A DNA stretch of 64,000 nucleotides from Gnetum montanum (GCA_015680685.1 MNCI01004501.1:620706-684705); one strand, 5' to 3'. Shown: positions 49,197-61,460, counted from the first letter of the stretch. Notes: generated by a model not told the origin, from the letters alone. Numbers and translations are program-made.

Positions 49197-50118
49197 TGAT
49201 GAGAGCAATTACTCTAATTATTAGAGTGGTTACTCTAGTAGTTATTCTAATTATTAGAGTGGTTACTCTAGCAGTTATTCTAATTATTAGAGAGGTTATT
49301 CTAGCTGTTACTTTAATAGTTATTCTAATTATTAAAGTGGTTACTCTAATTATTAGAGTATTTGCTTCCAAGCCTATAAATACAGTGCCCATGCGCACAA
49401 TTGGAAAGAAAGTCTTTGAGTAGAAAAGTAGCAAAACTCTTGCAATCTGTTTGAAAGTTAGAGTATTTTCCAAGTGCCCATAATAGGAGGTCTAAGTGTG
49501 GATGGATCTTTATTTGAGCATTTGTACCTGAGCACACCTTGTGTACGACAATAAAGACAAGCTCTTTGATTCATCCTTGTAGCACTTGAGATTTGTTTTC
49601 TTAGGCATTTATTTTATTTTATTTTATTATATGCACTTTACATTTATGTTATTAGCACAACAATTCATTTTGATCAATTAAGCAAATCGTTAAATTACAC
49701 AAGCACGACCACTTCTAGCATGCATGTAATGCTTGGTAACCCAGTAACGATTAGCGTTTGGTAATCCCAGTAGTGTTGCACTAGTTCAGGATGTGTATGG
49801 AAAGTGGGAACGAATGTTGGTGTTAGGATTAGTTAGAACTTAGTTAATGAGTAGTTAAGTTAAATTAGTCACTTAGTTACCTCTCTCCTTCCCTACTAGC
49901 GCAGGTCATGAAAACATAAAAGTTATAAAAATCATATGCTTCAAGCTTACTTAACCATACAATCATGACATATAGCTAAGCTTGGGAAGACAACAATCAA
50001 CCAACCCATCCTTGTTCCACAAGGGTGCATAAGCACTTAGTCCTTGGAATTCGACTGTATCATGCATGAAACGCTTGTATTCGTATGGTTGAGCATAGGG
50101 GTACCTCGTCGCTCATCA
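49197..50118 (+). repeat. P2 3' LTR
   Basis: 922 bp, paired with 40080-41033. It is shorter mainly because the U3 array (49201-49362) has lost GGTTACTCTAG units. TATA (CTATAAATA) lies near 49374. Confidence 0.95.
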
Positions 50119-50123
50119 CTTAG

Positions 50124-50704
50124 TATCAGGATGTAATATAATTTGAATTTTCTTAGCTCATTATTATTATTATTTTTCGTGCCCAACACCTTCTATTTTA
50201 TATGTTTATCAATTTCATCATTTGATTGGACCATTGATCCTAAGTAGCAAAACTATTCATAGTGGGATTCTTTTTAATATTGAATTATTACTTCTATTTC
50301 ACCATTGTTTATGAGATGGTAGCTTAGTTTTGCCTAGGGGGCCAATCACCAACCCTATCCTAAAAAGTCCTCTTCTATCACGGTAAAATAATTTCATCAT
50401 CATAATGATGAGAGGAGCTTTCTTGATTACTTTTTTTTTTAAATAATTTTATCATCACAATGGTCAGGAAGAGTTCTCATGGTAACTTTTTGTTTTAGAC
50501 ACTGTCATAGTAAATAAATAATTATCATGATAACGCTAGGATAAGAGATGAACTTTTTCATAGGAATTATTATTTGCAAGAGTCTAAATACTTTGTAACT
50601 TGGACTTTGTCCTTGGAGAATCAATTCTTAGTAAATCAATTTCAGATTTTTTAATTTGAAAAGTATAAAAAATTCTCTTAGCCAAATAATAGATATATAT
50701 CATA
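50124..50704. other. Unassigned AT-rich sequence
   Basis: It continues the pre-insertion locus of P2. It holds (TTA) repeats near 50162-50176 and two loosely similar TTTCATCATCA/TTTTATCATCACAATGG blocks (50390-50480). No gene seen. Confidence 0.4.
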
Positions 50705-50798
50705 AAGATATAGCTAAACTATTGGTAAAAATATTAGCATAGAAAACCTATGTCACGAGTTCAATTCTAGTAGGCAATGCTAAGTTATAAATAAAAAA
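50705..50798 (+). mobile_element. tRNA-derived SINE remnant (second copy)
   Basis: Box A-like TAGCTAAACTATTGGTAAAA at 50711-50730, box B-like GTTCAATTC at 50759-50767, then GGCAATGCTAAGTTATAAAT and an A-rich run. The post-box-B sequence matches 39940-39957, so both belong to one SINE family. Confidence 0.55.
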
Positions 50799-50869
50799 AA
50801 TTGTAAAAAGAATTTTAAAGTAGTATGATTTAATAAATTCAAAAATATCTTAATGGATGTAGATAAAAA

Positions 50870-51620
50870 TTTAGTTTTATCATATCATCTATATAGTATG
50901 ATTGTTACTAATTTTTAGGTCTTTTGATTCTAGAACATATCTCTACTTTTCCATTTTAGAAGTAATATTTTCTTGAGTTGTATCAACCAACATAATATCA
51001 CCTAAAAATAGCATACACCAAGGGATTTCATCATGTATTTCTTTTGTAGTTCATCCATAACTATATCAAATAATTATGGGGTAAAATCCTTAGATTTTAC
51101 AAGTTGTTAAGACTGGAAAATCAAATGTGATTCCACAAGTTATTTTAATTTTAGTAGTAGCTTTTTTATACATCTCTTAAATTACTTTAATATATTTATT
51201 AGGGATGTTTTTCCTTCATAAGGTCCACCAAATAATATCTTAAGGTACTCTATCATATGCTTTTTCCAAGTTAATGAAGATCATATGTAGAATTTCTCTA
51301 TGGTTTTGAAATTTGTGCGTTAATTGTCATATTAAGAAAATAACCTCTATAATAGATCTCTCTCACATTAATCCAAATTGATTTTCTATTATTGCAAATT
51401 ATGTTGTATGACTTTATTCCAAAGCTTCATAGTATGGCTTATTGGTAATAAAAGTGTAGCTTAATTAATATTACTAGCTATAGGATTCTTACTAGAAGCA
51501 GATTTAATATTTCTCTAATAGATTTGATGTTTTTCTCTTTTTGATTTTTCTCTAGTAAATTTAGTTTCTCTACAATTCTTATATGGGTTATTTTACATTA
51601 TTGACACCTTCCTCAACTAA
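50870..51620 (-). pseudogene. RTE-type LINE reverse transcriptase fragment
   Basis: Minus-strand translation shows the signature of plant RTE-like LINEs in order: ENQFGLM near 51380, QLTHKFQNHREILHMIFINL followed by EKAYDRVP (about 51310-51220), NIPNKYIKVI and EMYKKATTKIKITCGIT (about 51190-51130), DFPV, then CYF.VILCWLIQL where the catalytic FADDIVL box belongs. The box itself is lost. The other end and any tail are not clear. Confidence 0.75.
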
Positions 51621-52214
51621 GGCTAAAATTTTGACTTCTTCTATTAATAGAAAATTTTTTATTGATTCTTAAAATATATATTTATAAGTTGATGAGTAAA
51701 AGTATATGATGCCTTCTTTTGGTACTATTAATGTAACTAAGACAATTTTTTCTCCCTGATAATATATATGACTTACTAGTTGCGAATCTTACATCACGAT
51801 ATGTGTTTGTTTAAATTTTAGGTTACCTGCCTCATAATTAATGTTTCACTTTATAGCTAAATGATATGATGCAAAAGCATGATATTTAAGTCATTCATGT
51901 TAGTTATTATTCTTTTTTTGTTCTTATTGAGCTAGGTAATGCTTTGATAGTACAATGTGCTCTAGATATAGGCTCATTTATACATAAGCATGTAGTGTTA
52001 ATCATTCATAAGTCAACTCCAAATTTTAATATCCAATCTAAAGAATATTCTAAATTTCTATGTTTTATCAAGCTACTTAATCTTTTATTAATTTTTTTAG
52101 AAAGCTAAGCAGGAAATTATCAGTCTTCTTATTCCTATTAAGCATATGAAATTTACTTTTATATCATTTAATTCTCATAGATATTATTTTAGTTGAAATT
52201 ACATATTTAGAAAA
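51621..52214. other. Unassigned AT-rich sequence
   Basis: It may include more of the RTE element, but no motif is readable. Confidence 0.35.
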
Positions 52215-52960
52215 TGTCTACAAGCTCTCAACAACAAGCCCACATCATCCCCAGGATGATGAATGTTAATTTGAAAGAGATTAGGAGGCTTGGATCAACA
52301 TGTTTTACTAAGGGCATGTTAGATGTTGGCATTAGTTTTACCCAACGTCACCTACATCTTGGGGTTAGAAAGCCCACCTCTGGATGAAATTTTATCCTTA
52401 TATAGGCTCTTAACAATGAGTCCACATGATCCCTAGAGTGATGGATCTTAGTTTTAACACTTTCAATGGTCTCAGGTGGTTTAAATTAGCATGTTTTTCA
52501 AAGGGTATGTTAACATTAGCATCACCTAGCATCACTTGCATGTAGTGCCTAAAAGCTCATAGTCAAATCATGTTTCAAGCTCCTATAGGACTATAAGAGA
52601 CATTCCAAAGCAAGATCTTTCATATGAACATTAGTTTTAGTGACCTTGGTGTCTCTGGGAGGTAAAAATTCTAAGTCTCTCACAAGTGCCACTAATACTA
52701 ACACTAATGCCAAAATTAATGTTACTCCTTGAGTATCACATCTATGTCACTATGCCTAAAATCATTTATGAGCCTAAATTTTGACTTTGTGGGACCTTAC
52801 ATGGCTAGTGTACATTCGTTCAAAGGTGATGGACATTAATTTTTGGCATTTTCTACAAGTTTCTACCAAGTTGTTGGATGGTGTTGATACCACTAGTATC
52901 AACATCAACACTTGTGTCACTAGAAATAACACTTGTTATCCACTAAAAAGGATACATTTT
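52215..52960. repeat. Degraded tandem repeat, about 175-bp period, ~4 units
   Basis: Unit 1 (from ~52222) and unit 2 (from ~52398) share CTCTCAACAA/CTCTTAACAA, CCACATCATCCCCAGG/CCACATGATCCCTAGAG and CATGTTTTACTAAGGGCATG/CATGTTTTTCAAAGGGTATG at the same spacing. Later units near 52580 and 52780 are weaker (ACATTAGTTTTAGTGACCTT; GATGGACATTAATTTTTGG). The unit length is in the range of plant satellites, but no array longer than this is in the window. Confidence 0.55.
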
Positions 52961-53243
52961 GATCTCATGGTTGGTAGGATAAGTTTATATATGATTAAAA
53001 ATTTATAACCCTTCATGTCATAATCGTTGATTTATTGAAATTTATAGTAGCTTGAAGACCATTTATAGCCCCGCATTAGATACCTAATATATAATTCATA
53101 AAGGTGTTCTTGTAAGATTATAAAAGAAAAATTTTACATGAACATTTTTAGCACTAGAAGGAGTAATAATATGTGTTCTAATATCACAAACTCATTTCCT
53201 ATAGCTTATAGGTTCTTTCAAGCATTTATATTTTTTTCCATAC

Positions 53244-54052
53244 TAATGAGTTGCGATATCGTGTACGCGATATCGAAGCCTTCCACGCAATATCGCGTAT
53301 GCGATATTGCGGCCTGCCCCATTGCCTATAAATAAGAGGTGGGTGCACTTGGTTTGCATAGTTAGTCTTAGTTCCTTACCCAAAATCTTGCCTTTTTCCC
53401 TTTCCAGAGATAGAATTATTTTTGAGACCTCGCAATAGGAGCCATAACGTGAACGGATCTTTCTTTGAGCATTGTGTACTTGAGCACACCCTGTGCACAG
53501 TAATAAAGACAAACTTTGTGATAAACCTTGCAGCATTTAGAATGGATTAATTAATGTTAATTACTATTACTTAATGCTTTTCTTAGTTAATTAATTTTCT
53601 CTCTCTCACCTTACAACTCTTCTAAGTAAGCACACTCAGTACAATCACTTCGAGCATGCGTATAACACTTGGTAACCCAGTAATGATTAGTGTTTGGTAA
53701 TCCCATTAGTGTTGCACTAGTTCAGGATATTTACGACAAGTGAGAATAGATGCTAGTGTTAGGACTAGTTAAAGCATAGTTGAGTAGTTAAATCAAAATT
53801 AGTTACTTAGTTATCTCTCTCCTCCCTTTGTAGCACTAGGACATAAAAACATAAAAACTATAAAAATCATGTACCTCAAGTTTACGTAACCATACAATCA
53901 TGTTATACAAGTAAGCTTGGGAAAACAATGATTGATCAACCCATCCTTGTTTCACAAAGGCACATAAGAACTTAGTCCTTGGAATTCGACCGGATCGTGC
54001 GTGGACACTCATATTCGTATGGTTGAGCGTAGGGATACCTCGCCACTCATCA
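53244..54052 (+). repeat. P3 5' LTR
   Basis: 809 bp. U3 with three GATATC/GATATT palindromes (GCGATATCGTG, GCGATATCGAAG, GCGTATGCGATATTGCGG) at 53252-53312, TATA (CTATAAATAAG) at about 53326-53336, polyadenylation signal AATAAAG near 53501, end at 54052. Confidence 0.92.
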
Positions 54053-54053
54053 T

Positions 54054-54070
54054 TGGCACCCTTGTCAGGG
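54054..54070 (+). other. P3 primer binding site (tRNA-Asp type)
   Basis: TGGCACCCTTGTCAGGG, 13 of 17 bases matching the tRNA-Asp complement. Confidence 0.7.
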
Positions 54071-54190
54071 ACTTTGTTGTTTGTGCGCTAATTAGAACTT
54101 AGGAAATATTTCTCATTGTTGGAACGAATCCTTAGGGTTGGTTACAAGAATATATATATATATAATACAGTGCACACTGAATAGACAATC

Positions 54191-55273
54191 ATGTCTCCTT
54201 CTTCATACAAAAGTGTTTCACCACCTAGGTCTAATACAAGGAACAATCAGAGGCATAGTACACATCATAATCCACCAGTCCCTCAACAATTTTGCATGGT
54301 ATATGCTCATCCCAATGAATATATACCAAACTTTACCTTTATCCTACACTAGGATGAACAACTACATTGGCAAGATTTAGAAAGTAACATAGTGCTATCT
54401 CCCGATCGCTCAGTCCCCGACATGCTTCTTTGTGATCTCACATGAATTGATATGTAGCACTTACAGGTATAGTACATTGTGCATGATCATGACTCGAGAG
54501 AGTATCAACCCATGGAGGCACAACGTCAAAGGAATTTACAACAAGAGAGATGTCATGAATCCATGAAGGGAAAGTTATCACAGAATGTCCCACATGTCCT
54601 AAGAGAAAATGAGGGTGGTGAACCTACCTCAGGTAGTCACCCACACAATGATGTTCCTCCCATTCACTTCAGTCAAGGGGTTGTGTATCAGGTTCTTTAC
54701 TCAACTATCCATAACCTGGATTCTGGTACCAATAGACATAAAGGGTCTAAAAAAGGAACATGAATACATGACAAAGATGGACATTCTGATCGTAACCACG
54801 ATCGAGGCCACTACCACAGAAGAGAAGAAAGTAGGCACCGACATGGTGATGGTCCCCCTTCTTCTTCACCTTCATCGTCTCCTTCACTCTCTCCTTTAGG
54901 ATATGGATGCAGTCACAAACAAAAAGACTATGAGGATAAGGGTAGATGAAAAGGGAGTCATAGAAAAAATAGTTGAGAAAGAGGATGAGGGCACTCTAGA
55001 GAAACACACCGTGAAAGGAGGGAGAGTAGTGAACAACATGGGCATCATAGATGCCACAGACGAGATGATCATGATGAACCCCTACTCGCTACTCAAACCC
55101 AACAAGGCACCAAAAGGATAGTAGGATCAAGAGATTAGACATAAACAATATCCCATGATTTGAAGGTGGATACAACGCTGATCCTCAAAATCATCTAGAA
55201 GAATTTCATGATGCATGTGCCTTACAAAACATAGAAAAAAAATGGCAAAAATTAAAGTTTTTTCCACATACAC
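54191..55273 (+). pseudogene. P3 gag, first part
   Basis: MSPSSYKSVSPPRSN start at 54191, then VYAHPNEYIPNFTFIL, an open stretch 54479-54763 (HDHDSREYQPMEAQRQRN, GGEPTSGSHPHNDVPP), the His/Ser-rich linker and the core up to ALQNIEKKWQKLKFFPHT, where M3 is inserted. It is broken by stops and frameshifts. The second part starts at 62439. Confidence 0.78.
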
Positions 55274-56258
55274 TGATGAGTGGCGAGGTATCCTTACACT
55301 CAACCATACGAAGTGAGCGTAGCACATGCGATCCGATCGAAATCAGCAGACTAAATGCCTAAACGCCCCATGGAACAATTGGGGTTAATCATTCGTTGTC
55401 TTCCTAGACTTGTTGTTGTCACGGTGTATGGTTAAGTAAGTCAAAGGTATATGATTTTTTTGGTCTTTTCAAGTTTTATCTCCTATGCTAAAGGGTGAAG
55501 GGTTGAGAAACTAACTAACTCTAACTAAGGACCTAAGTCTAAATTAACTAGTGTCAGCATCCATTCCCACTTACCGTACACACCCTGAACTATGCAACTG
55601 TGGCTACCAAACGCTAATCGTTACTGGGATCACCACACGTAACGCACGTGCTCCAAGTGGTCGTACTTAGGCACCTAACTAGCCTAAGTGTGATGAGCAG
55701 CTGATTCCTTGACTAGCCATACACATCCGTAGATGCTCGTAATCAAGTCATACTCATCCCACGCTCTAGGAGACAAGGGTGAGAGAATCTAATCGTGATG
55801 AGTAGCTGATTCCTTGGTTAGCCATACACATTCATCAATGCTCGTAACCAAGTCATACTCATGCCACGCTAACACATGTAATAAATAACAAGTAGGAAAT
55901 AACATGTAATAAACCTATTCCATGCACTGCAAGGTTTATCCACAAAGCTCGTCTTTATTGCCGTACACAACTTGCGTTCAGGTACAAAGCTGCTTGAATA
56001 AAGAACCATTCACTTGGGGACTCCTACTGCGGGCACATGGAAAATATTCTATCTTTGGAGTGACTAAATTGCCAGAGCTTTACTACTTCTAGCCTAGGAT
56101 GGGAAATGAGGGGAGTTCTGCCTCTTATTTATAGATTTGACGGTGGATCGTGATATCGCGTATGCGATATCGCAGGGGACGACGCGACATCGCGTACGCG
56201 ATATTGCATGGGATGCGATATCACGACGGCCGTAATATCATGATATCGCGTCTTATCA
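55274..56258 (-). repeat. M3 3' LTR
   Basis: Longer than its partner because a ~105-bp segment is duplicated (55691-55795 and 55796-55870 plus), each copy starting TGATGAG. GATATC array at 56152-56252, TATA near 56136-56128. The outer start reads TGATAAG in element sense. Confidence 0.92.
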
Positions 56259-58380
56259 TACCCCCATGACTAAATGAAAACTCATCCTCGAGTTCCTTAC
56301 AATAATATTAGGTAGGTATGCAATTATTGAGGGGAATGGAACTAATGGGATGACATGTGAATGGATCATTATTACAAGACTTGACAAAACTGGTGTTCAT
56401 GACAACAAAGGTGAACACCTTATTACAATGACATCAGGCCTTTGTTGGCAGCTGAGAGAGAGAGAGAGAAAGAAGTGTTGCTGCTGCCAATGCCAAGATT
56501 GCGCCTTCGTTGTCCATCCATAAGCGTGCCATCGATCTTGCTCCTTGCATAGCTGCTTCAGCACTGCTCCATTCCAAGTGTTTGCTCCAACTCCAGATCC
56601 AATCCGTTGTTACATGTACACCATATGCACACACAACACAATCATATATTAGCAAGGGTAATTGAATCATCATGTAATTGATACCTTGCTGCGGTGTAAG
56701 TCCATTGGCTAGGTTGTGGTATGGTTGATATGGATCTGGGAATATGTTATTGATGACTACCGAAGGTGTAGGGGTTAGGAAGAAAATAAAAAATTTTGGG
56801 GCAAGGAGAAAATTAAAAAAATTAGGCCCCGTACCCCCATGACTAATTGCGAACCTTCGGTAGCGTTAGAATGGAGAAAGAAAAGGAGTAAGAAAGATAG
56901 ATAAAAAGGGACAACTATGGCATCGATGAAAGGGATGTTAAGATGGAAATGAACAAAAACAAAATTAATTGCAAAATGTTAAGGGAAATAATTTAACTAA
57001 TGCACCAAATAGGAATGTCAGTGGGTCCTCCCCAAAGCAGGCTTATGCCGTTAATGCCCTGACAAATCCACATTCCAAGAGTCCGTAGGCTTCGGGAATG
57101 TCCTTGGGAACAAGAGTTAAAGTCTTAACCATAAGAATTTACCAAAAAGAAAACAATGCATCAACCAAAATATATACACTAATGATACAACCAGCAATGA
57201 GGTGAATAATGGAGAGAAGGATGGAGAGAATAGAATGGAATGGAATTCCAAGAACAAGGTGGTGTACAGCCCCTTGTGTGTTTCATGATTAATGTGACTT
57301 GGCAAATCTCATTCCAACTCTGGCCTCAAACCAACCACATTCAGTGACTTCGCATCAACACATTCGGTTAAACCATCCACTTGGACAACAAGAATGCACT
57401 CCCCAAGAGCCACCACCATTCCAATGAAACAAAGGAAAGAATGGGAAACGAGAAGGGCCTTAGTTAGAGGGAACACTTTTGGTTCCATAACCAGTGCTTG
57501 TAGTCCAAGTTTATTCATCTAAGGGGTGTGTTTTGAATTCTCACTTTCTTTGTTTTTTTTGTGTTTTGTGTTTTTATGCATGAGAACCACACCATGCAAA
57601 GCCTTCTTATTTTTATTGTCTCAGCTTCCAAAAGTTGGGTAACATTGGAACGGCAAGAAAACTCAAGAAGGAACATTCAAGCACCTAAGAGAATGACCAA
57701 CACAAAAGCATCGAGTTCCCTTGAAGTCACCCCCTTTTCAATCCTTAAGTCCTTAGTTTGAGAAATACCCAGTCATCGATTCGTTAAAGTTCTTATTAGA
57801 AGGGGACTGTACATTTCCAAGCCAAGAGAAACCATAGAAATTGGTGGATGGATGGATGAAGTGGTCTCATTACCTGCCATATCAAAAGAAACATACCTTA
57901 GTATCAACATTGTGACTTAAAGGTAAAAACCAAACATTAGCAATCAATATGAAAATAGTTCATACCATCATGAAGAACGCTTATTATGGGACAAACTTAC
58001 AGGGTGGATCACACACACACACACAAATTGAAAAAATATAACGATGATGTAAAACAAAAATGAGAAAAGTTAAAGAAATTTGTAACACAAAAAGTAGAAA
58101 AGTTAAAGAAATTTGTAAAACAAAAATATGTAAAAAAAAAATGTTGTAAAACAAAAACTTAAAAGAACTCAGGGCCCCATATGATTAGCATAGGTGGCCA
58201 TCTCCCCCATGACTGAGTTGTAAGGGAGAGATCCGAAATAATGAGCGTTTGTTTGAATTTCGTAGAAATGCCCAACTTCTCCTGACTGATGTTCTCAGAT
58301 TAAGGGGTAGAAGTTGGTGATGCTCATATTTCAATGTGTCTATGCCTTCGTTGTTGGCATGGGTTTCCTCAGTTCGTTCC
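56259..58380 (-). other. M3 untranslated tail
   Basis: It matches the P2 tail (47297-49196) in several patches in inverse orientation. Examples are TCATGGGGGAGATGGCCACC near 58212-58193, the region with CATGGTGTGGTTCTCATGC near 57598-57578, the GTGGGTCCTCCCCAAAGCAGG patch at 57019-57039, and TAGTCATGGGGGTACGGGG near 56846-56828. Frames in it (such as 57309-57518, 56434-56673) are not conserved with P2. A (AC) run lies at 58010-58024 and a (GA) run at 56454-56468. Confidence 0.7.
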
Positions 58381-58388
58381 ATGCATAT

Positions 58389-58990
58389 TTATTTGCTCCT
58401 TCTAGTAGCTGTCAACCACAGGGTGTCTTCTATTGGTTGTGTGGTTGCTACATATAGGCATCTTTGTTTCAATGTTTCCTGGGCACACCTGTTACATGGA
58501 GGCATTTCCTCCATGTCATCACCCGATGAATCACTGTATGTGATGCATGGAACTTTCCTCTTCTTGATCTTTCCACATATGTTGATCTTGGAAATTTCCA
58601 AGGAAAGATTGTGGATCCTAAGGCATGCATCTACTGTACTAAGCCATGCCCTTTCCATTATAATCGAGAAGTCACCTTTGCTATTGTTCACTTCGATCAC
58701 CAAAAAATCAGCTGGGTAGGACCAACCACACACGATGGTAATAACGTCCTTCACCAAGCCCAAGGGAATGGTGATGGACTGGTCTACCAGCTCTAGTTGA
58801 ATGTTTCTCTTCTTAAGTTGGGGCAGGTTCCAGGCGTGATACATCTCTCATGAAATTAAGTTAACTCCGAAACTTGAGTTAAGAAGAGCCCTATCTGCAA
58901 ATAAATCAAGGGACTCCCAGGGTCAGTTAGTTTTCTGGGAATGTAGCCTACCTTGATCCAGTCGGTTACGGTATGCGTTAACATAACCGT
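58389..58990 (-). pseudogene. M3 aspartic protease, active site lost
   Basis: The pre-protease signature TDWIKVGYIPRKLTDPGSPL is intact near 58965-58910. The active-site triplet reads Asn-Ser-Ser (58880-58872) in LLNSSFGVNLIS where P3 has Asp-Ser-Gly. The rest is well kept: LELVDQSITIPLGLVKDVIT, VCGWSYPADFLVIEVNN, GDFSIIMERAWLSTVDACL, and a longer C-terminal part with CNRCAQETLKQRCLYVATTQ. RT should follow; instead the untranslated tail begins near 58200. Confidence 0.82.
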
Positions 58991-61460
58991 ATGCGTTACA
59001 CTCTGTTGGACTGAAGGGTTCTCTGGAGTGTTAGATGGTGATGGAGGAGTGTACATGGCCTCAACCGCTTGTTGTTGCAAGGGTTTGTCTGGGCTTTTGG
59101 TTCTGAAGTAAGGTCTTCTCTTTTTACAGTTGTCAGAACCAGCAGTGGGTTGGATATTTATAACTCTCGCAGCGTGACGTTGCTACGGTTGAGGAGGAAG
59201 TTCCCCTTGCATTGTTGGAGCAAGAGGTGTTATGGGAACTACTTGTGGTGGAAGAGATGCAGATGGATTAGGAGGATGGAACGAGTGTGAGATGTCTCCC
59301 GAAGGAGAAGGAGTCCTTCTGAAGTACTCCTGAACTTGGTAGTGAAGGTTGGGGGTTACGTGACCCATAGAGTCACTTGGAGAAATCGGCTGCTGCACAT
59401 AATAACCATAAGGATCGGGCTACCAGTAAGGGTATTGTTGTGTTGGCGGTGGCATCCCCCATGACTGTGGGTATTGCCACTACTAATGCTGTCTGCTGGG
59501 CTGTGGTGGAGTTCCACTTGGATAATACGTTAAGGATTGGTGGAACTGCCTTAGGTTACCTTGTGGATAAGGTAACCTTCGGGGTGTTTGCCGTTGGTTG
59601 AGTCTTGGATTAAGCGCATACACCCCAGACTCCTGTAGATGTGAGATGATGGGGCAACATCCCTTAGGATGGTCATAATGGCAAATCTCACATCCACCGT
59701 CATCGTCTGTGTCAGAATCCTTAGCCACATCGGAGTTAGTGATTTTTCCCTTACCCTTGTTATGTGTAGGGCCTAACTCTCTCCACTTTTTCTTACCTTG
59801 GTCACTACGTTGTTCAACCTTAGACTCTTCTACAATTTTCAAGACTATTTCAATTCTTGAGTCTAAGGAATCCCATATTTGGTCTACTTTGGCCGATACC
59901 TCGGTTGTTAATTTTTGGATCGGCAAAGTTTTCTGATTCACCAACTCTTTGATTGATGACTCATCTGATTCACCAACTCGGTTGTACTCTTCTGTACTTT
60001 CCCTTTTTTGTAGCTCACCCTGTTCGTCTACTACTTACTCCAACAAGCTACATACTTCATGGGCTCTAAGTTGTGAGAGTCTCCCCTGGGCATAAGTTCC
60101 AAGGGTTTTTCTAGTGTCATTCCTTAGCCCATCCACGATGTGGCAAAGTTGATCCTACTGAGTGTACCCATGGCCCGGGCAACGATGTAACAATGTGTAG
60201 TAGCAGGCCATGGCAGCATCCAAGGATTCGTAATGACCTTGCTTCCAGCCTTGGATCTGCTTACGCAAATTGGACACTCTGGAGTATGTTTGATACTTTT
60301 CGTTAAACAGTTCTAGCATCATACTCCACCTCCTAATGGTTTCCGATTCTAAGGACTGGTACTAGCTCTCTGCTTCTTTAGTGAGTGTCCTTGGGAATAA
60401 CTTAAGTTTTTGCCACTTATTTTCTATATTCTGCAAGGCACAGGCATCGTGGAATGCTTGCAAATGATTTTGCGGATCAGCATTGTATCCCCCTTCGAAC
60501 TATGGGATGTTGTTCATGTCTAATCATTTGATCCGGCTATCCTTTAAATGCCTTGTGGGAATCCTAACTACCTCCATTATGTCAAGCATACTTTAGGTTG
60601 ATATCATCATGATCGTCTCTTTCATGATGCCTGTGATGTCTGCGTTGTTCCCTACTCTCCCTACATCCTTGCCCTTGTCCTCTCTCTCAAATTTCCCATT
60701 GAGGTCTTTCGTCCTTTTTACTTTTATCCTCACCTTTATGTTCATGGTGGTTGTGCCCAGATGTGGAAGGAGAGGGTGAATGATGTGAAGAAGGGGAAGA
60801 AGAAGGGGAACCATCATCATGACGATGTTTCTTGCCTTCTCTTTGGTTGCTATGGCCCCGATCATGGTGACGATCAAAGTGTCCATCCTTAGCATGAGTG
60901 GTTGTTCCCTCTGTGAACAGCTGGTGTTCACGGGCATCAGAACTAGGGATATGTATTATTGATCGTAGGTTCTGATACCCTTCCTCTTCACCATCGTTAG
61001 GAGGGGGAACATTATTTGTTAAAGAACCTATGATAAGGGGTTCCTCATCTCCTATCTCACTAAGGACTTGCGGGGTCTTTCCCTTCGACAATGTATGTTG
61101 GCTCTCCTGCCTTGCATCCCTCATACGTTGTAAATCTGTGGGATGATAATCCCTCATGTCAGAGTCGACCGCAATGTATTCGGCATAAAGTTCAGTCATG
61201 CTAGTATGTGCCAAAGCATGGAGAAGCATGTTAGGGATAGCACGATCTAGAGGTAACACTATGTTACCAAACAAATCTCTCCAGCACATCTATTCATCTT
61301 GATGGAGGATAAAGGTAAGATCAGGCACATACTCATCGGGATGAGTATATGTCACCCTATATTGCTAAGGACTTGACTGATTTCGGCTATGTTTTTTATC
61401 TTGCCGATTGTCTCATGTGTGGTCCTTAGGTGGTGACTTGCTCTTATGAGAAGAAGGCAT
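58991..61460 (-). pseudogene. M3 gag
   Basis: ATG at 61460 (MPSSHKSKSPPKDH). Open stretch 61289-60687 has MCWRDLFGNIVLPLDRAIPN and a His/Ser-rich segment (SPSSSPSSHHSPSPSTSGH). The core at about 60580-60060 has IENKWQKLKLFPRTLTKEAE and LELFNEKYQTYSRVSNLRKQ. Open stretch 59944-59483 has MVNQKTLPIQKLTTEVSAKV and the knuckle CEICHYDHPKGCC. The C-terminal part (59398-59080) is Pro-rich with SPSGDISHSFHPPNP. Frameshifts lie near 60690 and in the core. Confidence 0.82.

Larger units (their letters stand above)
40080..50118 (+). mobile_element. P2: complete Athila-like LTR retrotransposon with gag-pol
   Basis: LTRs at 40080-41033 and 49197-50118, ends TGATGAG...CTCATCA. A perfect 5-bp target duplication CTTAG lies at 40075-40079 and 50119-50123. 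tRNA-Asp-type primer site, gag, protease, RT, RNase H and integrase are in order, then a ~1.9 kb untranslated tail and a polypurine tract (GTGGGGGTA) before the 3' LTR. The RT signature (FMDDFSTYG), the GHKISHTGIEVD block and the primer type point to the Athila lineage. This is the only family member in the window with a recognisable pol, but it is no longer coding-competent. Confidence 0.95.

Noticed and set aside
52215-52960. CRISPR-like or miRNA-cluster array
   Set aside because: Units are ~175 bp and diverged, with no short direct repeats and spacers, in a plant nuclear context.
56434-57518. Minus-strand frames of 79, 62 and 69 codons in the M3 tail
   Set aside because: The homologous P2 tail does not keep these frames, although the nucleotides are conserved in patches.
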